A program made the position numbers and the translations under genes. A DNA stretch of 11,318 nt. Origin: Thermoprotei archaeon. Lineage in GTDB: Archaea; Thermoproteota; Thermoprotei_A; Sulfolobales; Fervidicoccaceae. This document shows, one piece after another, positions 1 to 6,121 of this stretch (position 1 is the stretch's first letter; every line of letters starts with the position of its first letter). The notes under the pieces were generated by a model. That model saw only the letters and a program-made list of their open reading frames with translations, made no database searches and was not told the origin of the DNA. The DNA is taken from contig JAEMPT010000053.1 in assembly GCA_022759165.1 (NCBI GenBank), positions 1-11,318 on the forward strand. Direction: 5' to 3'.

Positions 1-5
1 CATGA

Positions 6-899
6 GCGAGCGAAGAGGCCGTCGAGGCCCTCAGAAAGCAACTTGACCTCGACCAGCCATACCCCATTCAATACCTGTACTGGCTGAAAGATGCTCTTTC
101 GGGCAAATTGGGGCAGTCTCTCTATACTTACAGGGATGTATCGCAGGATATCAGAGAGTTTTTCCCGGCTACACTAGAGCTCGTTCTCTACGCTGCTATT
201 TTCAATGCCATTGGAGCGATAACTCTTGGAGTGCTTGCGGGTAGGCATGCCGGGAAGTGGCCGGACCATATAACTAGGATACTTTCCTACGTAAGCGTCG
301 CCGTCCCAAGCTTTGTATTCGCAATCATCTTTCAGCTTCTTTTTTCTTATTATTTCAGCATATTTCCTTCATATGGAAGGCTCTCAGACGGTATAGCACC
401 GCCACCGACCATAACAGGCCTAATTACTGTCGACTCCTTAATTACGGGTAACCTTAACACATTCGTGGATGCGCTGAAGCACCTAATCCTTCCAAGCCTC
501 TCCCTTGCTTTAGGGATGATGGGTCAAGAGGCCAGGATAACTAGGTCAAGCATTGTTGAGAATTCCAGGAAGGATTTCATCGTTAATATGGAGAGTCATG
601 GTATTTCTGAGAGGAAGATAATGTTCAAATATTTGCTGAAGCCCAGCCTCATACCGACCATATCTGTGATGGGTCTCGACATAGCGGGGACGCTCGCCAA
701 CGCCTTTCTTGTGGAAACGATTTTCAATTGGCCTGGTTTTTCAAAGTACGGAGTAAACGTCATGCTAAGGAAGGATTTGAACGGGATCGTTGGGGTCGTC
801 ATGATGGTGGGATTGACATTTGCGGTTATCAATTTAATAGTCGACATATTTGTCGCTTACCTCGACCCTAGGATAAGGTATTCGATGGGTGGAAAGTGA
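6..899 (+). CDS. dppB: Dpp/Opp-type ABC importer permease DppB (5' end missing or broken)
   Basis: Inner permease subunit of a peptide/nickel/oligosaccharide ABC importer; it forms the transmembrane channel with DppC. DppB hallmarks are present: a conserved segment before the first visible membrane helix (LRKQLDLDQP, then LGQSL), several hydrophobic helices, the cytoplasmic coupling (EAA-type) loop around 588-660 (SHGISERKIMFKYLLKPSLIP region), then VETIFNWPG and the C-terminal YLDPRIRY. The family is usually 300-340 residues and starts with a membrane helix and a GDP motif, which are absent here. The frame is open only from position 6 because TGA occupies 3-5. The first possible start, TTG at 108, would cut off conserved residues, so the true start lies upstream or the frame is shifted (see findings). 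The stop overlaps the dppC start. The substrate cannot be told from sequence; archaeal relatives carry peptides or sugars. Family assignment is firm. Confidence 0.88.
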   Translation, partial: ASEEAVEALRKQLDLDQPYPIQYLYWLKDALSGKLGQSLYTYRDVSQDIREFFPATLELVLYAAIFNAIGAITLGVLAGRHAGKWPDHITRILSYVSVAVPSFVFAIIFQLLFSYYFSIFPSYGRLSDGIAPPPTITGLITVDSLITGNLNTFVDALKHLILPSLSLALGMMGQEARITRSSIVENSRKDFIVNMESHGISERKIMFKYLLKPSLIPTISVMGLDIAGTLANAFLVETIFNWPGFSKYGVNVMLRKDLNGIVGVVMMVGLTFAVINLIVDIFVAYLDPRIRYSMGGK

Positions 900-1789
900 T
901 GGTGGAGAAAGACGGCATTCTTTGGAAGTTGCTGGGACGAGAGCACAAAGAGATTTATAGAAGAAGATGGTATAAATTCAAGAGCAATCCGCTTTCTGTC
1001 CTAGGCCTGGGCATAGTTGCAACAGTGGTTTTCTCAGCAATACTTGCCCCATATATCATACCTTACCCGGAGAGCGTAGGGCTATATATGAACTTCACAG
1101 AGGCTTTCCAGCCACCGAGTTTGAAGCATCCTTTTGGGACGGATAGCTATGGAAGGGATATCTTCAGTAGAACGATTTATGGGTTCCGTTATAGCCTGCT
1201 CCTTGCAACAGTCGTTCTAAGTATAGTCGTCGTTCCGGGAACGATCCTTGGCATGATAGCTGGGTATTACAGGGACACGAAAATAGAAACAGCGATTATG
1301 AGGTTGACTGACATATTCCTTGGAGTTCCCCCACTCATTCTTGCCCTTGCTATTGCCAGCGTTCTTTCACCCAACTTGATAAATTCCATGTTTGCCATAA
1401 CTTTGATGTGGTGGCCTTGGTATACGCGCCTGGCATATAGTTCAACGAGCGCAGTAGTTAATGAGCCCTTTGTTAAGGCGGCTCAGCTCATAGGTGCAGG
1501 CCTAAAGCATATATTGTTCAATGAGATCGCGCCTAACATTATGAGTAGCATCCTCACAAAAGTTACTCTGGATGTAGGGTGGGTCATCCTCATAGGAGCT
1601 AGCTTAAGCTTCCTTGGCCTCGGAGCCCAGCCTCCTACTCCAGATCTTGGTACGATGGTCGCTGAGGGGGCCAAGTATTTGCCATACTATTGGTGGCCTA
1701 CCATTTTTCCCGCGATGGCTATAGTGTACATTATACTTGGTTTCAATCTGCTGGGAGACGGGATTAGAGATGCCCTTTCCAGCGACTGA
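899..1789 (+). CDS. dppC: Dpp/Opp-type ABC importer permease DppC
   Basis: Second permease subunit, pairing with DppB in the membrane. It begins with a cytoplasmic N-terminus (NPLSVLGLGI leads into the first helix) and has the DppC hallmark HPFGTDSYGRDIFSR at about residues 77-91. Further helices follow, then the coupling loop at about 192-212 (KAAQLIGAGLKHILFNE) and the C-terminal SLSFLGLGAQPPTPDLGTM and GDGIRDAL. The length of 296 residues is normal. I chose ATG 899, which overlaps the dppB stop as TGATG and has GGTG at 888-891 with a 7-base spacer. GTG at 896 is a possible alternative only 4 bases from that site and adds one residue. Translational coupling with dppB is likely. The gene is intact, with nothing unusual in the sequence. 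Confidence 0.95.
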   Translation: MVEKDGILWKLLGREHKEIYRRRWYKFKSNPLSVLGLGIVATVVFSAILAPYIIPYPESVGLYMNFTEAFQPPSLKHPFGTDSYGRDIFSRTIYGFRYSLLLATVVLSIVVVPGTILGMIAGYYRDTKIETAIMRLTDIFLGVPPLILALAIASVLSPNLINSMFAITLMWWPWYTRLAYSSTSAVVNEPFVKAAQLIGAGLKHILFNEIAPNIMSSILTKVTLDVGWVILIGASLSFLGLGAQPPTPDLGTMVAEGAKYLPYYWWPTIFPAMAIVYIILGFNLLGDGIRDALSSD

Positions 1790-1801
1790 GGGAGAACCAC
1801 C

Positions 1802-2794
1802 ATGTCGGAGACGCTGCTCGAGATAAGGGGGTTACATGTTTCTTATACTGTTTACGGAATCAGACACCATGTTCTAAACGGAATAAACCTTAGCGTGAGG
1901 AAGGGAGAAAAAATCGGAGTAATCGGTGAAAGCGGATGCGGTAAGACGACGACGCTTAAGTCAGTGCTGAAAATACTGCCTGAAAATGCTCGAATCGAAG
2001 GAGGAGACGTGCTCTTCAATGGAAAGAGCGTATTAAAAATGAACAGCGCTGAGCTCAGGAAGCTGAGAAGAACAAAGGTCTCGATGATATTTCAAGACCC
2101 TACGGCTGCCTTAAACCCTGTCTTCAGAATAGGTGAACAGTTATTTGATATAGTGAACGCCAGGAGAGAGGAGGAAGGAAAGGGTGCTAGCAAGAAGGAG
2201 ATCGAAGAGGAGGTCACTGAATTAATAAGGCAAGTCATGCTTCCAGAGCCAAAGAGGGTACTTAACAGTTATCCATTTCAGCTTAGCGGTGGCATGAGGC
2301 AGAGGGTGATGATCGCTATGGCCCTCGCCTCCGGAAGGGAGCTCCTTCTTGCTGATGAGCCCACAACCAACCTGGATGTGACCATACAGGACCAAATACT
2401 AAGGCTCATAGGAAATATAGTGAGCGAGAGGAAGCTCTCCATTGTTCTCGTTTCACATGCGCTAGGGGCTGTGAGGAGAATGGTAGACAGAGTCTATGTA
2501 ATGTACGCTGGGACGATAGTAGAGGAGGGGCCATCGAACAGCGTATTTGGAAATCCAAAGCATCCATATACGAAGATGCTGTTAGCCAGTGCACCAAAAC
2601 TGACCGGAGGGGGGATATCAGAAGGGATCCCGGGAAGGATCCCGGACTACAGTAATCCGCCCCCCGGATGCAGGTTCCACCCAAGATGTCCAATGGCTGC
2701 TGCTGTCTGCAAGTTCAAGCCGCCTAGAATGGTGGAGGTAGAGAAAGGACACAAGGTAGCCTGTTATAATTACTATGGGGACGATGCAGAATGA
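1802..2794 (+). CDS. dppD: Dpp/Opp-type ABC importer ATPase DppD
   Basis: ATP-hydrolysing subunit that drives the importer from the cytoplasmic face, as a heterodimer with DppF. All motifs are visible: Walker A GESGCGKT (42-49), Q-loop MIFQDP (Q98), signature LSGGMRQR (161-168), Walker B LLLADEP with catalytic Glu186, and switch His219. The residue after His219 is Ala (SHALG), where most relatives have Asp (THDLG). The C-terminal oligopeptide-transporter extension carries HPYTKMLLASAP and four cysteines (C290, C296, C303, C321), a pattern described as an iron-sulfur site in some Dpp/Opp ATPases; that is family knowledge and untested here. Start ATG 1802 lies 12 bases after dppC and follows a GGAG-type ribosome site just after the dppC stop. 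The stop overlaps the dppF start. Confidence 0.95.
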   Translation: MSETLLEIRGLHVSYTVYGIRHHVLNGINLSVRKGEKIGVIGESGCGKTTTLKSVLKILPENARIEGGDVLFNGKSVLKMNSAELRKLRRTKVSMIFQDPTAALNPVFRIGEQLFDIVNARREEEGKGASKKEIEEEVTELIRQVMLPEPKRVLNSYPFQLSGGMRQRVMIAMALASGRELLLADEPTTNLDVTIQDQILRLIGNIVSERKLSIVLVSHALGAVRRMVDRVYVMYAGTIVEEGPSNSVFGNPKHPYTKMLLASAPKLTGGGISEGIPGRIPDYSNPPPGCRFHPRCPMAAAVCKFKPPRMVEVEKGHKVACYNYYGDDAE

Positions 2795-3789
2795 GCGAAA
2801 TACTTAAGGTCATTTCTCTAACGAAGCACTTCAAATCGTCCGTGGGAATAGTACATGCAGTGGACGATATCAGCTTCAGCATCGAGGAAGGGAAGACCAT
2901 AGGGCTCGTCGGAGAAAGCGGATCTGGAAAGAGCACTACGGGGCATATGATAGCGGGGATATATCCTCCGACGAGGGGGAAGATAATCTTCGATGGCGTA
3001 GACATAAGCGTCGACGCTAACAAGAGGCCTCTTTCAGTTAAGAAGAAGATTGGAATGGTCTTCCAGGATCCGAGTACCAGTCTCAATCCGAGGCAAACAA
3101 TAGAGGATATAATTTCTCTTCCTCTCAAAGTTCACATGAGAATTACCAACTATGCTGAAATGAGGAAGACAGTTAGGGAGCTACTCGAGAAGGTCCAATT
3201 GCCTCCGGATTTTATGAACAGATATCCTCGTGACCTTGGGGGAGGCGAAAGACAGCTCGTCGCTATAGCGAGGGCATTAGCTAGCGAACCAACGCTAATA
3301 ATACTTGATGAGCCGACAAGTGCCCTAGATGTAAGTGTCCAGGCGAAGATAATAACTACGCTGCTGAAATTACAAAAAGAGATGGGCCTTACATACATAT
3401 TCATAACTCACGACTTGAGCCTTATGCGTAACGTAGCAGACAAGGTAGCAATTATGTACCTTGGAAAGATCTACGAGATGGCAGATACCCAAAATTTCTT
3501 CGAAGAGCCTCTTCATCCATACACTATGATGCTCATTTCATCGATTCCAACCCTTACTGACGAAGAAGAGAAGATCAAACCAAGGGGGATCGAGTCTCTG
3601 GGCGAAATACCAAGTGCAGTTAATCCTCCGAAAGGGTGTCGCTTCCATACGAGGTGTCCATTTGCCCGTGAAGAGTGTAAGACTAATGAGCCCAAAGGCG
3701 AGAAAATCGATGGCGGTAGAATTGTATTTTGCCATTTTTGGAGAGAAATTAAGTATAAGCTGACCACCAATGCGCCTGAGAAAATTTAG
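2791..3789 (+). CDS. dppF: Dpp/Opp-type ABC importer ATPase DppF
   Basis: Second ATPase of the importer and partner of DppD. Walker A GESGSGKST (41-49), Q-loop MVFQDP (Q92), Walker B LIILDEP with Glu174, D-loop SALD and switch ITHDL (His207) are canonical. The signature is unusual: it reads LGGGE (149-153) instead of LSGGE/Q, so the serine that contacts the ATP gamma-phosphate is Gly150. The codons read CTT GGG GGA GGC GAA, so this is not a frame artefact. The C-terminal extension has HPYTMMLISSIP and four cysteines (C283, C289, C296, C314) spaced as in DppD. ATG 2791 overlaps the dppD stop in ATGA, implying coupled translation. The length of 332 residues is normal. It is the last gene of the operon and converges on dtdA. 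Confidence 0.95.
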   Translation: MSEILKVISLTKHFKSSVGIVHAVDDISFSIEEGKTIGLVGESGSGKSTTGHMIAGIYPPTRGKIIFDGVDISVDANKRPLSVKKKIGMVFQDPSTSLNPRQTIEDIISLPLKVHMRITNYAEMRKTVRELLEKVQLPPDFMNRYPRDLGGGERQLVAIARALASEPTLIILDEPTSALDVSVQAKIITTLLKLQKEMGLTYIFITHDLSLMRNVADKVAIMYLGKIYEMADTQNFFEEPLHPYTMMLISSIPTLTDEEEKIKPRGIESLGEIPSAVNPPKGCRFHTRCPFAREECKTNEPKGEKIDGGRIVFCHFWREIKYKLTTNAPEKI

Positions 3790-3791
3790 GC

Positions 3792-3799
3792 AAAAAAAA
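3792..3799 (-). terminator. Distal T-run for dtdA transcripts
   Basis: Eight consecutive A on the plus strand, read as U8 in minus-strand RNA, just past the dppF stop. Archaeal RNA polymerase stops at U-rich tracts without needing a hairpin, so this could be a backup stop for dtdA. No comparable T-run for dppF is seen on the plus strand in this gap. Confidence 0.35.
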
Positions 3800-3836
3800 C
3801 TAAGCCTCAGTTCATGAAGAAGATAGGTTAGTGAAC

Positions 3837-3848
3837 AAAAAAGCGCTT
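3837..3848 (-). terminator. Likely dtdA terminator: palindrome with T-tract
   Basis: The plus-strand reads AAAAAAGCGCTTT. On the minus strand this is the palindrome AAAGCGCTTT running straight into a T6 tract, about 60-70 bases after the dtdA stop. Sequence only; the termination point is unmapped. Confidence 0.4.
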
Positions 3849-3875
3849 TAATAAAATCTAACCTCCTCCACACCT

Positions 3876-3894
3876 TGAAAGACGAAGCTTTCAG
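3876..3894. repeat. Decayed copy of the IS200/IS605-type hairpin flank seen at the right edge
   Basis: Positions 3877-3894 match 11283-11300 at 15 of 18 bases, and all three differences are transitions (G to A twice, C to T once). In the copy here the arms TGAAAG (3876-3881) and CTTTCA (3888-3893) form a perfect 6-bp stem with a 6-base loop. No transposase reading frame surrounds it, so it looks like a relic between the converging dppF and dtdA genes. It could instead be a chance resemblance or a transcript-end hairpin of dtdA. Confidence 0.35.
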
Positions 3895-3906
3895 TTATGA
3901 TAAAAA

Positions 3907-4692
3907 CTAGAAGTACTCGATTTTGACACCCCTATCTGCTGCAAAACGTTCAACAAGATCTCTGAAACTTTTGTTTCCTGCTTTTTTCTCCAAGTATGCG
4001 GAGAAAACTCCTTCGAAATTCTTCTCGAATACTTGAGAGAGCACGCTTAGGCTTAAACCCTCTCTAATTGCGTATTTGGGAACTATATGACCAAAGCAAA
4101 CCCCTTTTTCGAAAGTTAGTCCAGTATGCCTCTCAGAGTAATGGCCCCCTCCGAAGCCAACGGCCCTCTCGCATTCAGGTAATTCATCTTTTATTATTAA
4201 AGAATGAGCTTCGGCGACTGTTTCTGCTACAAGCTCCTGGAGGTCTTCCCTTCTCCACATGCTTTCATCACTCCCTATTTCAATGAAGGAGATTGGCCTT
4301 TTGAGTCCTGTAGGACCGTGATGTGTAGCTTCATATGAAACTCTTACCTCGTCCAAAACACCCGCCTCTTTTCCATATTCTCTCAATTTCCTCAGAAGGA
4401 AACCATTCAGCCTTGGAAAACTCATCGAAAGTTCCTCCCCCCTTCCTCCGAGCATGGCTTGCTTTGTTAAGTTCCCTGTTGAATGCACCGTAAGAGTAGG
4501 TATCCCAGTTTCGCTCCTATGTCTGGATAGGACGAGGAAAGCGTCAAATCCCTCCAGCTCTTCCAGAAACTCGAATTGCACGACATCTTCATCGAATCCC
4601 CTTACCAGCTCATTCCCCACCTTCTTTATGAGCTTCCCGGCTATGCCGACTCCGGCGATGTCCGCTCTGCTGTATACATAGAGTACTCTCAC
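3907..4692 (-). CDS. dtdA: D-aminoacyl-tRNA deacylase, archaeal DtdA/GEK1 (DTD2) type
   Basis: Cytoplasmic hydrolase that frees D-amino acids from mischarged tRNA, a proofreading step of translation. The full set of family motifs is present, numbered from GTG 4692: an N-terminal strand VRVLYVYSRADIAG, then LSRHRSETGIPTLTVHSTGN (55-74), EATHHGPTG (121-129), FIEIGS (136-141), GGGHYSERHT (181-190) and GHIVPKY (201-207). The paired histidines in these motifs fit the family's metal-binding catalytic site. I chose GTG 4692 because GGTGG lies 6 bases upstream, the protein then begins like other family members, and the TATA-like box predicts transcription starting near 4706. TTG at 4710 would add six residues (MDWWNK). 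The 261-residue length is close to normal. It converges with dppF and diverges from the nucleotidyltransferase gene, so it is probably transcribed alone. Confidence 0.93.
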   Translation of the reverse strand: MRVLYVYSRADIAGVGIAGKLIKKVGNELVRGFDEDVVQFEFLEELEGFDAFLVLSRHRSETGIPTLTVHSTGNLTKQAMLGGRGEELSMSFPRLNGFLLRKLREYGKEAGVLDEVRVSYEATHHGPTGLKRPISFIEIGSDESMWRREDLQELVAETVAEAHSLIIKDELPECERAVGFGGGHYSERHTGLTFEKGVCFGHIVPKYAIREGLSLSVLSQVFEKNFEGVFSAYLEKKAGNKSFRDLVERFAADRGVKIEYF

Positions 4693-4698
4693 TTTGTT

Positions 4699-4703
4699 CC
4701 ACC
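4699..4703 (-). promoter_or_regulatory. Ribosome site deciding the dtdA start
   Basis: GGTGG on the minus strand, complementary to the archaeal 16S tail, sits 6 bases before GTG 4692. Its position inside the first codons of the longer TTG reading argues for the shorter protein. Confidence 0.55.
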
Positions 4704-4728
4704 AATCCAACTAGAAGTTTTCCCTGAA

Positions 4729-4736
4729 ATATAAAA
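4729..4736 (-). promoter_or_regulatory. TATA-like box of dtdA
   Basis: The minus strand reads TTTTATAT in an A/T-rich setting. Its centre lies about 26 bases from a predicted transcription start near 4706, giving a leader of roughly 14 bases that just covers the ribosome site. No clear BRE purine block is seen. Confidence 0.5.
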
Positions 4737-4929
4737 TAGATTTTCCGTACTAAGAAAAACTTATGTCTTCCTGCTCTAAATGGGGAATAAATCCCTGCAT
4801 TATTCAGGATTATATCTGTAATTTCCGACATATGCTTTTAGCGAAGGCACAAGTTATTTTTATGGAGGCTAGTTTCCTTACTTCAGTCTTCGGAGATAGG
4901 GAATTTCCATTAAGATTATTTTATTTAGA

Positions 4930-4937
4930 TTTTATTA
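4930..4937 (+). promoter_or_regulatory. Possible TATA-like box of the nucleotidyltransferase gene
   Basis: TTTTATTA in a long T/A-rich stretch (about 4912-4940) would place transcription start near 4960, leaving a 25-base leader with GGTG at 4976-4979 five bases before ATG 4985. The surrounding sequence offers several similar boxes, so the exact one is uncertain. The rest of the gene-free stretch 4737-4984 shows no RNA gene or repeat that I can support. Confidence 0.3.
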
Positions 4938-4984
4938 GTTATGCTTGACTCACCAACTTTACAAACGGAATATCTGGTGTAGGA

Positions 4985-5920
4985 ATGATAGAAGGTTTCA
5001 TCGGTAAATTGGGAAACGCGTATTGGATGATCAGGTCTATCTATAATATAAAAGGAAAAAGTCTCGCATTACCAAGGTATATTTATGTAGGCAATAATGT
5101 TATAACGTTAAAAGAAGCGGATGAATCGATAAGCATTGCGAGAAAGCTTTACCCTGAGTCGATCCAGTTCTCCGAGTGTTTTGGAAGATCAGTCCCGCTG
5201 ATAGAGAGAGATTCGTTCAGCGAATTGTTAGATCCGCGTAATGGACCAAAGCGCGGCATAAATATAATATCGAGCCTGGCAGCTGAACTAATAGATCGCT
5301 TTAAAAATGAGCTTGGAATAGATAGTATAGGAGTGACCGGAGGGCTACTTGTTGGGAAGCCCACAAGCGATATCGATCTCGTAATTTATGGGGAAAGTAA
5401 TTGTCGCCATGCTTATGAAGCTTTTTCTGAGAACGAAGTTTTGGAAAGATATACGTTTGATCAGACGATTGAGCTGCTTTTGAAGAGAAGGCAAAGTCCC
5501 ATTACTTTCGAGTTGGTCGAGAAAGAAATGAAAAAAAGGCTTCAAGGCAAGTATAAGGGCGTGGACGTATATATAAGGCTCGTACCCGTAGATCCGGATA
5601 AACCACCTTCGTGTAATAGATCTGTTATGAAATTGGGAGAGTTTGTATCTCTTGTTGAGATAACAGACTCAGATCGAAGCTTTCTCTACCCATGTGAATA
5701 TACTGCACTCGATTTGCGTTTGGATAGGAAATTGAAGCTGTATTCAGACAGAGGAAGATACTGTGAACTCTTAGAGGAAGGAGATATAGCGGCAGTCAGG
5801 GGAGAGTTCGAGTTGACCAGGGAAGAAGGGGGGGAGAAAATAGCAATATATCTTTGGAGAAATGAGCATTATCTAATCCCTGTGCGACAAAATATGCGGG
5901 GGGTGCCTCGGAAAATATAA
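4985..5920 (+). CDS. Predicted nucleotidyltransferase-fold protein, function unknown
   Basis: A 311-residue soluble protein with a minimal nucleotidyltransferase (Pol beta superfamily) core: GVTGGLLVGKPTSDIDLVIYG at 116-136, with Asp129 and Asp131 as candidate metal ligands. Asp194 in GVDVYIRL is a candidate third carboxylate. The N-terminal part (ALPRYIYV, then LLDPRNG at 81-87) and the C-terminal part (DSDRSFLYPCEY, then GRYCELLEEGDIAAVRGEFE at about 257-276) resemble, from memory, a group of archaeal proteins annotated only as predicted nucleotidyltransferases (possibly COG1665). Substrate and reaction are unknown; nothing shows whether it modifies RNA, a protein or a small molecule. ATG 4985 has GGTG five bases upstream, and the conserved-looking N-terminus begins there. 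There is no operon partner: dtdA diverges from it, and a T-rich tract follows it. Confidence 0.75.
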   Translation: MIEGFIGKLGNAYWMIRSIYNIKGKSLALPRYIYVGNNVITLKEADESISIARKLYPESIQFSECFGRSVPLIERDSFSELLDPRNGPKRGINIISSLAAELIDRFKNELGIDSIGVTGGLLVGKPTSDIDLVIYGESNCRHAYEAFSENEVLERYTFDQTIELLLKRRQSPITFELVEKEMKKRLQGKYKGVDVYIRLVPVDPDKPPSCNRSVMKLGEFVSLVEITDSDRSFLYPCEYTALDLRLDRKLKLYSDRGRYCELLEEGDIAAVRGEFELTREEGGEKIAIYLWRNEHYLIPVRQNMRGVPRKI

Positions 5921-5922
5921 GC

Positions 5923-5949
5923 CTTTTTCTTTACTTTTATTTATTTTAA
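5923..5949 (+). terminator. T-rich terminator after the nucleotidyltransferase gene
   Basis: Starting two bases after the stop codon, the plus strand is almost all T with a few A and C, in several runs of three to five T. This is a typical archaeal intrinsic terminator without an obvious hairpin. The following stretch up to about 6085 contains no gene or structured RNA that I can recognise. Confidence 0.6.
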
Positions 5950-6090
5950 AAAGCGAGCTTTCAGTTCCAAACCAATTATTCCTGAAAAAGCCTAGGGAAA
6001 ATTAATGAAGAACGAGAAAAGATCAACCAGACACAAGGAAGCTTCCGGTACTAGAAATCAAGATATATGTAAGTGAGCTAAAGTGCTATC

Positions 6091-6098
6091 TTAATAAA
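6091..6098 (+). promoter_or_regulatory. TATA-like box of alba2, probable leaderless transcript
   Basis: TTAATAAA lies with its centre about 26 bases before 6120, so transcription is predicted to begin almost at ATG 6122. No ribosome site precedes the ATG, which agrees with a leaderless mRNA, common in crenarchaea. Confidence 0.5.
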
Positions 6099-6121
6099 CT
6101 CATGACTATTCATATAGCTTG

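Noticed and set aside
2724..3128. 134-codon minus-strand frame over dppD/dppF
   Set aside because: Antisense to conserved ATPase codons, with no promoter or ribosome site and no recognisable domain.
3810..3836. Inverted repeat GTTCA/TGAAC before an A-tract
   Set aside because: A 5-bp stem with a 17-base loop is expected by chance, and on the minus strand the T-tract precedes it, the wrong order for a classical terminator.
4763..4948. Open frame of 61 codons on the plus strand in the dtdA/nucleotidyltransferase gap
   Set aside because: No ribosome site or TATA-like box at proper spacing, no family resemblance, and skewed composition (many Phe, Ser, Cys, Ile). It overlaps the divergent promoter region. 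A shorter version from ATG 4862 is no more convincing.
5970..6085. Possible C/D-box guide RNA (CTGA near 5974, ATGAAGA near 6005)
   Set aside because: The boxes are not in C-D'-C'-D order with proper spacing, and no upstream TGATGA box is present.
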